DNA from: Sphingomonas sp. BAUL-RG-20F-R05-02
GTDB lineage: Bacteria; Pseudomonadota; Alphaproteobacteria; Sphingomonadales; Sphingomonadaceae
Direction of reading: 5' to 3'
Assembly (NCBI RefSeq): GCF_022662305.1
Contig: NZ_JAKNQH010000010.1
Span: forward strand, 1 to 64,000
Length of the DNA stretch: 64,000 nt
Below are positions 24,943-33,349 of this stretch, in pieces (the first letter of the stretch is position 1; each line of letters starts with the position of its first letter). The notes under the pieces were generated by a model, which did not search any database, was not told the DNA's origin, and worked only from the letters and a program-made list of their open reading frames with translations. Made by a program: the position numbers and the translations under genes.

Positions 24943-26529
24943 ATGACGACGCTTGCCGGCATCAAGATCAAACGCTTCCGCGAAGACCGCGCGCTTAGCC
25001 GGGCGGCGTTCGGCGCGTGGTACGGTGCGCCCGGCAGCACGGTGCAGGGCTGGGAAGAAGACGGCAAGCGCGCCGGCAGTCAGGCCGTCAACCAGATCGC
25101 CGCGAACGGTATCGCCACGCATGCCGACTGGTACATCCAAATTCGAATGGAGAACGACATGAGCACCTGGGCGCCCGATAGCTGGACGACGGCCGAGGCC
25201 CGCCAGATGCCGACCTATCCCGACGCCGCCGCGCTCGACGCGGCCACCGACCAGCTCGCCAGCTTCCCGCCGCTGGTGTTCGCCGGCGAGGCGCGCAACC
25301 TCACCGGCGATCTCGCCAAGGTGGCGGAGGGCAAGGCGTTCCTGCTGCAAGGCGGTGACTGCGCCGAATCGTTCGCGGAGCATAGCGCCAACAACATCCG
25401 CGATACTTTCCGCGTCATCCTCCAGATGGCGGTGGTGCTGACCTATGCGTCGAAGCTGCCGGTGGTGAAGGTCGGCCGGATGGCGGGCCAGTTCGCCAAG
25501 CCGCGTTCGGCCGATACCGAGACGATCAACGGCGTCGAGCTGCCGAGCTACCGCGGCGATAACGTCAACGATATCGCCTTCACCCCCGAAAGCCGCATCC
25601 CCGATCCGCAGCGCATGGTGCGCGCCTACAGCCAGTCGGCGGCGACGCTCAACCTGCTGCGCGCCTTCGCCGGCGGCGGCTACGCCAACCTGCATCAGGT
25701 CCACCGCTGGACGCACGATTTCATGGGTCGCAGCCCCTGGTCGCAGAAATACGCTGCTGTCGCCGACCGAATCGGCGAGGCGCTCGACTTCATGGAGGCG
25801 TGCGGGATCAACCCCGAAACGGTGCCGCAACTTGCCGAGACGCGCTTCTATACCAGTCACGAGGCGCTGTTGCTGCGCTACGAACAGGCGCTGACCCGGC
25901 AGGATTCGCTGACCGGCGACTGGTACGACACCTCGGCACACATGCTGTGGATCGGCGACCGCACCCGTTTCGAGGGCAGCGCCCATGTTGAATATCTGCG
26001 TGGCATCGGCAACCCGATCGGCATGAAGTGCGGGCCTTCGCTGGAGCCGGACGCGCTGCTGCGCCTGCTCGACACGCTCAACCCCGCGCGCGTACCCGGT
26101 CGCATGACGCTTATAACCCGCTACGGCCACGACACGATCGAGGCCGGCCTGCCCAAGCTTGTCCGCGCGGTGATGCGCGAAGGCCATCCGGTGGTGTGGA
26201 GCTGCGACCCGATGCACGGCAACGTCGTCAAGGCCGCCAACGGCTACAAGACCCGACCGTTCGAGCGCATCCTTGCGGAAGTGCGCGGTTTCTTTGCGGT
26301 GCACCGCGCCGAAGGCTCGATCGCGGGCGGCATTCATGCCGAGATGACCGGGCAGAACGTAACCGAATGCACCGGCGGCGCGGTGGCGGTGACCGAACAA
26401 TCGCTGGCGGATCGCTACCATACGCACTGCGACCCGCGCCTCAACGCCGGCCAGAGCCTCGAACTGGCATTCCTGCTGGCGGAAATGCTTAACGACGAAA
26501 TGTCGGAGCGTCGCCGCGCCGCCGCATAG
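24943..26529 (+). CDS. Class II DAHP synthase with in-frame N-terminal HTH-like extension
   Basis: The frame encodes 528 residues. Residues 73-528 start MSTWAPDSW and are a full-length class II 3-deoxy-D-arabino-heptulosonate-7-phosphate synthase. LLQGGDCAESF, GRMAGQFAKPRS, MKCGPSLEPD, GIHAEMTGQNVTECTGG and YHTHCDPRLN are the metal and substrate segments. It commits erythrose-4-phosphate and PEP to the shikimate pathway. Residues 1-72 resemble a small helix-turn-helix protein (RALSRAAFGAWYGAPGSTVQ, then GWEEDGKRAGSQAVNQIAA). No stop separates the two parts. The ATG at 24943 lacks a clear ribosome site, while the internal ATG at 25159 has GGAG six bases upstream. A long DNA-binding and a short catalytic form are therefore both plausible. 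Paired operator-like sites precede the gene. Confidence 0.88.
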   Translation: MTTLAGIKIKRFREDRALSRAAFGAWYGAPGSTVQGWEEDGKRAGSQAVNQIAANGIATHADWYIQIRMENDMSTWAPDSWTTAEARQMPTYPDAAALDAATDQLASFPPLVFAGEARNLTGDLAKVAEGKAFLLQGGDCAESFAEHSANNIRDTFRVILQMAVVLTYASKLPVVKVGRMAGQFAKPRSADTETINGVELPSYRGDNVNDIAFTPESRIPDPQRMVRAYSQSAATLNLLRAFAGGGYANLHQVHRWTHDFMGRSPWSQKYAAVADRIGEALDFMEACGINPETVPQLAETRFYTSHEALLLRYEQALTRQDSLTGDWYDTSAHMLWIGDRTRFEGSAHVEYLRGIGNPIGMKCGPSLEPDALLRLLDTLNPARVPGRMTLITRYGHDTIEAGLPKLVRAVMREGHPVVWSCDPMHGNVVKAANGYKTRPFERILAEVRGFFAVHRAEGSIAGGIHAEMTGQNVTECTGGAVAVTEQSLADRYHTHCDPRLNAGQSLELAFLLAEMLNDEMSERRRAAA

Positions 26530-26588
26530 CGATAATCCGGCTTGACGCAGCGGAGCGTGCGCCGTACTGCGCCGCTTCGACTGCGTAC

Positions 26589-26663
26589 GGCCCCTTCGTC
26601 TAGCGGTTAGGACGACGCCCTCTCACGGCGTAAGCACGAGTTCGATTCTCGTAGGGGTCACCA
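26589..26663 (+). tRNA. tRNA-Glu (anticodon CTC)
   Basis: The 75-nt sequence folds as a standard cloverleaf. The acceptor GGCCCCT pairs with AGGGGTC, including one G-U pair. The anticodon loop is CTCTCAC within ACGCC/GGCGT stems, giving CTC at positions 34-36, which reads GAG. The T arm is CGAG-TTCGATT-CTCG. A discriminator A and an encoded CCA end the gene. The sequence GGCCCCTTCGTCTAGCGG is typical of bacterial tRNA-Glu. Confidence 0.97.
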
Positions 26664-26978
26664 GGTCGCATCATCGCCTCACCGGCATCGGTTATTGCTG
26701 CTAAACACGTGGGTGAGCGCAGGCATGACAGCCCGGCGTGCCGCATGGGCAGATTCCCACCCGTCAACGATCGGCACAAGACGGACCCGACGCGTGACTT
26801 GAATCAGGACGATTGTCGGCAAGTTTCAGCCGGGCTTCAAGTTACTCGGCAGTGACATGCGGCGGCACTGCGAAGGGCGGTTGTGCGATGAATTGCGTGG
26901 CGAGACATCGGCTCGCAACGAAACCGATGCCTCCGCCGAGCATTTCCTTCCGTTCCGGACTCGAAGGAGAAGAGGGCG
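26664..26978. other. Intergenic region, probable promoter of the following small gene
   Basis: No gene is convincing in these 315 bp. GTGACTTGAA (26794-26803) and TTCAAGTTAC (26836-26845) are near-perfect inverted copies (9 of 10) separated by 32 bp. They could be regulatory or chance. A strong ribosome site stands at the right end. Confidence 0.35.
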
Positions 26979-27320
26979 ATGACGAACCAGACACCAACCG
27001 CCGACTCTTCGTTCAAGAATGATCGCCAGCCATCTGGCGATGCACAGGCCCAAGCCGCGCTACTGCTTGTCGAAAGCCTCGTGCACAGCCTGCTCGACAA
27101 CGGCGCGCTCACCAAAGCGCAGGCGCTCGAGGCAATCGACAGCGCATATGCTGTCAAGGAAGAGAGCGCGAAGGACGAGAAGGAGTTGGCCGCGACGCTT
27201 CGGCACTCGTTGGGGCTTTTGGAGAAGATGCGAAACAGCATCAATGCGCACCAGGGCCGCTACGATCATGCATCCAGCGCAGGACCGCAGCCCGCGCAAG
27301 TCGGCAGGGGCGCCGATTGA
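26979..27320 (+). CDS. Small hypothetical protein, alpha-helical
   Basis: The product is 113 residues, soluble and charged, with predicted long helices (AQAALLLVESLVHSLLDNGALTKAQ, then ALEAIDSAYAVKEE, then LAATLRHSLGLLEKMRNSI). No signal peptide or cysteine is present. The ATG is preceded by AAGGAGAAGAGGGCG, a very strong ribosome site, so expression is likely. I do not recognise the family. The pattern of alternating Leu and charged residues suggests a helical bundle or a dimer. It stands alone between tRNA-Glu and the convergent GH5 gene. Confidence 0.7.
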   Translation: MTNQTPTADSSFKNDRQPSGDAQAQAALLLVESLVHSLLDNGALTKAQALEAIDSAYAVKEESAKDEKELAATLRHSLGLLEKMRNSINAHQGRYDHASSAGPQPAQVGRGAD

Positions 27321-27437
27321 CCCCGCCTGATCTACGCATAACCGGCCTGTGTGCGCGACAAGCCCGGCGTGGCGATCCGCGCGGCGCGCTTAACCCTGCG
27401 TCCGGCTGCTATTGCCGCACCTTGCCCTCACCTTGTC

Positions 27438-28778
27438 TCAGCGCGGCTGCGGCAGACGCGCGACGTGGGCGGCGTGATCGGCAACAACACGAACGGTCGT
27501 GTCGCCGGTAAAGATGCCGTACCACCCTTGTGGCTCGTGTGGCGGGTCGCCCATATAGGCACGGTCGCCGGGGTGGAAGCGGAAGTCGCCATGCTGTGCG
27601 CGCGCCTCACCGTTCCACGCCCAGAAATTGGTGCCGGCGATCGGCCCGCCCGCCGCCATGTCGCGCTCGGCAGCGGCGTAGATCAGCTTGTAGAACTGAT
27701 CCTTAAACCGCGTCGCGACTGCCGGATCGTTGCTGCCGCCGTCGCGTGGATAGCCGAACTCCTCGATCACCAGCGGCTTGTCGAGCGTGCGCGCGAAGCC
27801 GATGTGCTGCGCGATATACTCCTCGGTCAGCGTCTCGCCGCGCGCATAGGTGCCGGGCAGGTCGGTCTGGCGCACCCATTCCCAGTTGTTCGGCCATATG
27901 TGCGCGGTGAGATAATCGATCTCGGCGATGCCATGTTCGGCCAGCACGATCTCCGGCTGTTCAAGCGCGCCCTTCAACCCTTCCGAGCCGGTGCAGACGA
28001 GGTGGTTGCGATCGAGCGACTTGATGAGCCGCGCGGTGCCCCGCACCCACGCATAGAATTGTGGCAGCACCGCATGCGCGGCATCGCCGGCAGGCCGCGG
28101 TTCGTTGGCGAGCTGCCACGCCATGATGGTCGGATCGTCGGCATAGGCCTGCCCTGTCACACCGTTGCGACGCGTGACGAGCCGACGCACCCAATCGTGA
28201 TACAGGCCAACCGCACGGTCATCGCCGTAGAAGTTTGCGTTGAAATTGGCGAACGCCGGCCACGGATGCGCGGGGTCGTTCATGTCGAGGTAGTGCCCGC
28301 CGTTGACGTACCACAGATACGTCATCATCCCGCCCGACCACTCCCAGAAGTTGGTCAGGTACAGCACCGCACGGATGTTGCGCTTCGCCATCTCGGCCAG
28401 CGCGAAATCCAGCCCGCCGAGCAGTGTTTGGTTGACGGTGGTGGCGGTGCGGAACCCCGGCTTGATCGCATTGTGCAACGGGCCTTCCTCGGCGGAGGCG
28501 AGGATGCGCAGGTTGGTCACCCCCATCGCCGCCAGCGCGTCCAGCTCCCGCATCAGCCGCGCGCGGTTGCCGTACGGCGCGTCGGCGCCGAGGTAGGCGG
28601 CATACCACATGTTGCCACCGACGAAGCGGTACTGCCGCTCGCCCGCCATCAGCCGCATGCCGTCACGCCGCACGAAGTCGCGCGCCGGTCCGGCGGCTCC
28701 GCCCGCCGCTACCGTGGTACATCCCGCCAGCAGCGCCGCCGACCCCAGCAGCGCGCGCCGATCGATCTTTCCGGTCAT
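27438..28778 (-). CDS. GH5-family lipoprotein, beta-mannanase type
   Basis: The product is about 446 residues. A lipobox LLAGC (Cys20) after a short signal indicates a lipid-anchored enzyme. The (beta/alpha)8 catalytic domain has WQLANEPRP with the acid/base Glu and PLVIEEFGYPRD with the nucleophile Glu. LYLTNFWEWSGGMMTYLW is typical of GH5 subfamily 7-like mannanases, and NFWAWNGEAR closes the barrel. It would cut beta-1,4-mannan or glucomannan at the cell surface or in the periplasm. The start at 28778 overlaps the GH26 stop as ATGA, so the two mannanases are co-translated. The subfamily call is by resemblance. Confidence 0.88.
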   Translation of the reverse strand: MTGKIDRRALLGSAALLAGCTTVAAGGAAGPARDFVRRDGMRLMAGERQYRFVGGNMWYAAYLGADAPYGNRARLMRELDALAAMGVTNLRILASAEEGPLHNAIKPGFRTATTVNQTLLGGLDFALAEMAKRNIRAVLYLTNFWEWSGGMMTYLWYVNGGHYLDMNDPAHPWPAFANFNANFYGDDRAVGLYHDWVRRLVTRRNGVTGQAYADDPTIMAWQLANEPRPAGDAAHAVLPQFYAWVRGTARLIKSLDRNHLVCTGSEGLKGALEQPEIVLAEHGIAEIDYLTAHIWPNNWEWVRQTDLPGTYARGETLTEEYIAQHIGFARTLDKPLVIEEFGYPRDGGSNDPAVATRFKDQFYKLIYAAAERDMAAGGPIAGTNFWAWNGEARAQHGDFRFHPGDRAYMGDPPHEPQGWYGIFTGDTTVRVVADHAAHVARLPQPR

Positions 28779-29791
28779 CGCATTCCTCTCCCCCGCCGCG
28801 CGGCGATCTCGTCGAGCGTCAGATAGCGTTTTGCTGTATAGGCCGCGCGCAGATCGGTCACACCGTTCTGATCGGGCGATTCCAGCCAGCGCGTGTGCCA
28901 CGTCATGAACCACAGCCAATCGGCATCCGGCCCCAGCGTCGTCGGGTCGGGAATCGGCCCGTTCTCATGCAGGCAGATCGGCACGCTGTCGCTGACGATC
29001 CGCTTCACTTCGGCGAACATCGGCGCAAGGTTGCCGTGATGATCGACGTATATGTCCGCCCCCGCAATATCCACCATGCCGCGCCCAGGGTAATAAAGCG
29101 CGTCGACGTTCTGTCCCGCCCAACCCAGCACCCAGATCAGATTGTCGAGCGCATGGTGGCCGCAAAACCGTTCGTACATCGTTCGCCACAGGCCGAGGAA
29201 CCCCTCCGGCCCATGCTTGCCCCACCAGAACCAGTCGCCGCTGAATTCATGAAATGGTCGCCACAGCACCGGCACGTTGTGGTCGCGCAGCCACGCCAGT
29301 TCGCCCGCCACCGCGTCCATCTGCTCGGTCATCAGCCGATGTTCGGTGGTGCCCGGCCGCAGCGCGGCGGACACGTCGAAATCGCGCTTGGAATTTTCAT
29401 ATCCCGTTCCGATGTCCGGCGCACCCCAATGCCAGCACACCGTCACGACGCCGCCACGCTGGTGCCAGTCGAGCGCACGCTCGCGCACGCCGCCCCAGTC
29501 GGCCGGGTCAATATAGTCGAAGCCGAGCAAAGCGGGCAGCTTGCCGGTGGTACGCTCAATGTACCTCAGCTCGTCACGCGATTTACCCGGGCTTTCCTGT
29601 TGCCCGCTCAGCGTTCGCCGACCGTAAAGCGACCATAGCCACGCATAGAGCGCCCGCGCCGGCCTGTTTGCAGCCGGGTTGGACAAGCTTCGCGCCGCGC
29701 TGGCGGCACCGAGCCGCCGAGGCAGCATCGCACACGCCGCCGCCCCGGCCAGCGTGTTCCGCCGCGTCAGGACCGGCCCGCCGCCCCTCAC
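28775..29791 (-). CDS. GH26-family beta-mannanase
   Basis: The product is about 338 residues. The N-terminus LTRRNTLAGAAACAMLPRRL looks like a Tat signal. The GH26 barrel has PVLWRPFHEFSGDWFWWG with the acid/base Glu and ICLHENGPIPDP with the nucleophile Glu. TLSGQQES and FDYIDPADWG near the N-terminus are also usual. It hydrolyses internal beta-1,4-mannosidic bonds. The start is probably GTG at 29791, which gives a GTGA overlap with the stop of the GH3 remnant; a TTG at 29803 is less likely. The coupling to a broken upstream gene suggests that the operon once began with a complete GH3 enzyme. Confidence 0.88.
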   Translation of the reverse strand: MRGGGPVLTRRNTLAGAAACAMLPRRLGAASAARSLSNPAANRPARALYAWLWSLYGRRTLSGQQESPGKSRDELRYIERTTGKLPALLGFDYIDPADWGGVRERALDWHQRGGVVTVCWHWGAPDIGTGYENSKRDFDVSAALRPGTTEHRLMTEQMDAVAGELAWLRDHNVPVLWRPFHEFSGDWFWWGKHGPEGFLGLWRTMYERFCGHHALDNLIWVLGWAGQNVDALYYPGRGMVDIAGADIYVDHHGNLAPMFAEVKRIVSDSVPICLHENGPIPDPTTLGPDADWLWFMTWHTRWLESPDQNGVTDLRAAYTAKRYLTLDEIAARRGRGMR

Positions 29792-30093
29792 CGCGTACCG
29801 CAACGAACCGGGCCGGCGACATCCAACGCGCCAGCGGTAAGGCCGCTGATATATCCCGCAGCATGAATGTCGCGCAGCAGCTCTTCAGAAACGCGCGTGT
29901 CGCCCTGGTCACGTCCGCCGGTGCCGCCATCGCCGAGGAAATGCCTGATCGAGGAGATGACGTGGCCGGGCTTCATGAAGTCGTCACCAGCGCGGCGCTG
30001 AATGCTCTCGACCATCTGCTTAGACGATCGCGGGACGTCGTCCGGCACCGGAGCCATGCCTACGATCCAGTCCTCAGCCACCGATGACCTCAC
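29788..30093 (-). pseudogene. Remnant of a GH3 beta-glucosidase gene
   Basis: A 101-codon frame reads APVPDDVP, then FMKPGHVISSIRHFLGDGGT, then GRDQGDTRVSEELLRDIHAAGY. This matches the region of GH3 exo-beta-glucosidases around the KHFLGDGGT and DQGDT segments that line the substrate pocket. A normal GH3 enzyme is 600-850 residues. Here both the N-terminal half of the barrel and everything after the DQGDT block are missing, the usual KH is RH, and the frame ends abruptly in GPVRCGTR. It is therefore a decayed fragment, not a working enzyme. Its stop overlaps the GH26 GTG, so it may still serve as a leader for translation. Confidence 0.78.
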
Positions 30094-30216
30094 GATCTTT
30101 CGTCACCATACCACGGTGGCCATAGACATCGGAAAAGCAAATCATTTCTCTACGTTGTCCGGCCGCCGATGCGCGCCTAGGGTATTCGCCAACAACACAA
30201 AGAGGGGAAGAGGATC

Positions 30217-31359
30217 ATGGTCGGCAGGCGCTTCGATCACAGGCTGGTGCTGCTCGCGGTCGTGGCCGCCCCGCTCTGCGCCGCGTCCGCTCCGCAACCG
30301 CCGGGGGCGATCGTGCAACTCGGTGCCGATGTCGCCCAAGGCCGCCCGCTTGCGCTTCACATTGGCGGGCGTGTCGTGACGAACGGCACTGCGCCAGATA
30401 TGCGCTATCAACGACAATGGCCGGGCACCTATCTCGAGGCGCGCTTTCGCGGTCCGGCGGTCGATCTCGCAGTCGGTCCGGGTGACGTCTCGCTACGCAT
30501 AACGGTCGATGGCCGTGCGCCGATCGCGCTGGTGCGGCCGGCGGCGGCCCGCTACCGGATCGCAGCACCCGGCACAGGCGATCACCGCATCCGCATCGAT
30601 GTCGTCAGCGAGAGTCAGGCCGGCCCGACCAGCTTCGGCGGCCTGTTCGCACCCCCTGGCACGACCCCGCTCGCGCCCCCGCCGCCGCGTCGTCGGCAGA
30701 TCGAGTTCATCGGCGATTCGCACACCGTCGGCTACGGCAACACCGCGACCACCACGGATTGCACGCAGGATCAGGTCTGGGCGACGACCGACACGCCACA
30801 CGGCCCCGCCGGCATTACTGCCGCGCATTACGATGCAGACTATCAAATCAACGCGATCTCGGGGCGCGGCATCGTGCGCAACTACGATGGTTTCGCCGCG
30901 CCGACCATGCCGCAGGCCTACCCCTACGCGCTGCTCGACGGCAAAACGCCCGAGCGGAGCACCGGCTGGCATCCGCAGGTGGTGGTGTTCGCACTCGGCA
31001 CCAACGATTTCTCGACAAAACTAAAATCCGGCGAGCGCTGGGCCACCCGCGACGCACTCCACGCCGATTACGAGCGCACCTATGCCGCATTCGTGCGTCA
31101 GGCGCGGCAGCGCTACCCGGGGGCGTTCGTATTGCTATGGGCCACCGACCTAGCCAATGGCGAAATCGCACGCGAGGCCAGTCGTGTCGCCGCGAACCTG
31201 CGACAGGCAGGCGACCGGCGCGTCGCGTTCGTGGAGGTCGACGGCCTGCATTTCACCGGCTGCCATAGCCACCCCGATCTCGCCGACGATCGCACTATTG
31301 CCGCCACGCTGGAACGGGTGATCGATGCGCAACCCCGCGTATGGGATCGGCACAAGTGA
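30217..31359 (+). CDS. CE2-type SGNH acetyl esterase, secreted
   Basis: The product is 380 residues. A signal peptide (LLAVVAAPLCAASA) precedes a jelly-roll domain (about 30-150, with GTYLEARFRGPAVDLAVG) and an SGNH hydrolase domain. Block I is IEFIGDSHTVGYGN with the catalytic Ser. VVFALGTNDFS is the Asn block. GCHSHPDLADD holds the C-terminal His. This two-domain order is that of carbohydrate esterase family 2, which removes acetyl groups from mannan, xylan or glucomannan. GGGGAAGAGG precedes the ATG. It is divergent from the mannanase genes with 123 bp between, and the GH9 gene follows after 112 bp. Confidence 0.86.
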   Translation: MVGRRFDHRLVLLAVVAAPLCAASAPQPPGAIVQLGADVAQGRPLALHIGGRVVTNGTAPDMRYQRQWPGTYLEARFRGPAVDLAVGPGDVSLRITVDGRAPIALVRPAAARYRIAAPGTGDHRIRIDVVSESQAGPTSFGGLFAPPGTTPLAPPPPRRRQIEFIGDSHTVGYGNTATTTDCTQDQVWATTDTPHGPAGITAAHYDADYQINAISGRGIVRNYDGFAAPTMPQAYPYALLDGKTPERSTGWHPQVVVFALGTNDFSTKLKSGERWATRDALHADYERTYAAFVRQARQRYPGAFVLLWATDLANGEIAREASRVAANLRQAGDRRVAFVEVDGLHFTGCHSHPDLADDRTIAATLERVIDAQPRVWDRHK

Positions 31360-31471
31360 TCGCGCCGCTGCTGCTGGTAGCGTCGGCGCCGGCGGTCGAT
31401 CCCGTCGTCTCGGGCGACAATGCCGCCTGCCGCGCCAGCCGCTATTCATGATCTTCGGGAAGGACCACCAT

Positions 31472-33274
31472 ATGGCACGCATCGGCCGGTTCACCGCATC
31501 CGCGACGCTACTCGCGCTGCTCGCCAACACGCCTGCTCCCGCGATCCACCTCAACCAGATCGGCTTCCGTCCCGACACCTCACAGCGTGCGATCCTCGCC
31601 ACGTCCGCTACCGCGCCGCTGCCGTGGCGCCTGCTCGACGCGCAGGATCACGTCGTGATCACCGGTCAGACCCAGCCGTTCGGTGACGATGCCGCCTCCG
31701 GCGATCACGTCCACCGGATCGACCTTGGCGGGGTCCGCACGCCCGGAACCTATCGGATCGAGGCCGGCGGCGTGGAATCGCACCCGTTCGCGATCGGTAC
31801 GGAGGTTTACCGCCCGCTGTCCCGCGCCGCGCTCAACTATTTCTACCAGACCCGCGCCGGCATTCCGATCGAGGCGGCGTTCGCCGGCGGCAAGGCGTGG
31901 GCGCGCGCCGCCGGCCACCTGCACGAGGTCGTCACCTGCTTCAAGGGCGTCGATCGCGCCGGCACGACATGGCCGGGCTGCGGCTATTCGCTCGACGTGA
32001 CCGGCGGCTGGTACGACGCGGGCGATCAGGGCAAATATGTCGTCAACGGCGGCATCGCGGTGTGGACGCTGCTCAACCTGTACGAGACGAACGCCGCCGC
32101 GCCGCCCTTCCCGGACGGCAGCGCCGCGCTGCCGGAGGCGGGCAACGGCAGCAACGATCTGCTCGACGAGGCGCGGTGGGAACTGCGCTTCCTGCTCGCC
32201 ATGCAAGTGCCCGATGGCGAGCGTCTCGCGCTACCGCACGGCCGACAGGGCGACGGCCCGCTCCACCTCGCCCTTACCGATGCCGGCGGCATGGCGCATC
32301 ACAAGGTCGCGGATCGCAACTGGACCGCGCTGCCGACCGTCCCCGCCGACGATCCGGAGGAGCGGCTGCTCTACCCGCCCAGCACCGCCGCCACGCTGAA
32401 CCTTGCCGCCACCGCCGCGCAATGCGCACGCATCTGGAAGCCGATCGACCAAGCGTTCGCGCACCGTTGCCTCATCGCGGCGACCAAGGCGTATCAGGCG
32501 GCGCTACGCAACCCGGATGTCTACGCCGCGCAGCATTTCGACGGTAGCGGCGGCTATGGCGACGACGATCTGTCGGACGAACTCTACTGGGCCACCGCCG
32601 AACTCTACGCCACCACGCGGATGCCCGAACTCGCCGCCGCGCTGCACCGCATGGCGCTCCACGCCGCGCCGCTGGGCGATGCCCCGGGCTGGGGCAGTAC
32701 CGCCGCGCTCGGCACGATCACGCTTGCCACCGCCGCTGGCATACCGGCGGCGGAACGCGACGCCGCCCGCGCGAAACTGATCGCGCTTGCCGACCGCTTC
32801 CTCGCCGAGGATGCCCGCTCCGGGTATCACATCCCCTATGCGTCCAACCGCTACCAATGGGGATCGAACGGCACCATCCTCAACCGGGGCATCATACTGG
32901 CGCTCGCCGCGCGGTTCACCGGCAAGGCCGCGTATCGTGACGCGGTGGTCGATGCGGCGGACTATGTGCTCGGTCGCAACCCGCTCGATCAAAGCTACGT
33001 GTCAGGCTTCGGCTGGAAGGCGATGCGCCACCCGCATCATCGCTTCTGGGCGCATTCACTGGATCCGCGCCTGCCCGGGCCGCCTCCCGGTGTGATGAGC
33101 GGCGGCGCGAACAATACCGCCTTCGCCGATCCCACCTCCGCCACCCTTAAGGGGCACTGCGCACCGCAGCGATGCTGGCTCGATGACGCGCGCGCTTATG
33201 CCGACAATGAGGTCGCGATCAACTGGAACGCGCCGCTGCTGTGGGTGTCGACGTATCTGACCATGCCGGACTAA
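31472..33274 (+). CDS. GH9-family endoglucanase, secreted
   Basis: The product is about 600 residues. A signal peptide (ASATLLALLANTPAPA) leads into an N-terminal Ig-like domain starting IHLNQIGFRPDTSQRAILAT. The (alpha/alpha)6 catalytic domain follows. GGWYDAGDQGKYVVNGG carries the catalytic base Asp pair, HPHHRFWAHS the sugar-binding His block, and DDARAYADNEVAINWNAP the acid Glu. This is the usual CelD_N-GH9 layout. It hydrolyses beta-1,4-glucan and, in some members, glucomannan or xyloglucan. The ATG at 31472 has GGAAGGA upstream. An in-frame start at 31325 overlaps the esterase gene and precedes no signal. Confidence 0.93.
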   Translation: MARIGRFTASATLLALLANTPAPAIHLNQIGFRPDTSQRAILATSATAPLPWRLLDAQDHVVITGQTQPFGDDAASGDHVHRIDLGGVRTPGTYRIEAGGVESHPFAIGTEVYRPLSRAALNYFYQTRAGIPIEAAFAGGKAWARAAGHLHEVVTCFKGVDRAGTTWPGCGYSLDVTGGWYDAGDQGKYVVNGGIAVWTLLNLYETNAAAPPFPDGSAALPEAGNGSNDLLDEARWELRFLLAMQVPDGERLALPHGRQGDGPLHLALTDAGGMAHHKVADRNWTALPTVPADDPEERLLYPPSTAATLNLAATAAQCARIWKPIDQAFAHRCLIAATKAYQAALRNPDVYAAQHFDGSGGYGDDDLSDELYWATAELYATTRMPELAAALHRMALHAAPLGDAPGWGSTAALGTITLATAAGIPAAERDAARAKLIALADRFLAEDARSGYHIPYASNRYQWGSNGTILNRGIILALAARFTGKAAYRDAVVDAADYVLGRNPLDQSYVSGFGWKAMRHPHHRFWAHSLDPRLPGPPPGVMSGGANNTAFADPTSATLKGHCAPQRCWLDDARAYADNEVAINWNAPLLWVSTYLTMPD

Positions 33275-33279
33275 CGCCT

Positions 33280-33300
33280 AGCGCACGGATGTCGTGCGCT
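33280..33300. terminator. Hairpin after the GH9 gene
   Basis: AGCGCACG (33280-33287) and CGTGCGCT (33293-33300) form a perfect 8-bp stem with a 5-nt loop. It starts six bases after the GH9 stop, between convergent genes. There is no T-run, so it may be a weak or factor-assisted terminator. Confidence 0.5.
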
Positions 33301-33349
33301 CGCGAAAGCCTCACAGCATGGCGATTGAGCGGTTCACGTTCGGTTGGGC

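Noticed and set aside
24604..26427. 607-codon minus-strand frame opposite cysS and DAHP synthase
   Set aside because: It covers two certain enzyme genes in antisense and shows only histidine- and arginine-rich composition.
26813..27022. 69-codon plus-strand frame before the small helical protein
   Set aside because: It overlaps the better-supported gene at 26979, which has a strong ribosome site, and has no recognisable composition.
27351..28826. 491-codon plus-strand frame opposite the GH5 gene
   Set aside because: The GH5 catalytic motifs are on the minus strand; this frame has no motif or ribosome site.
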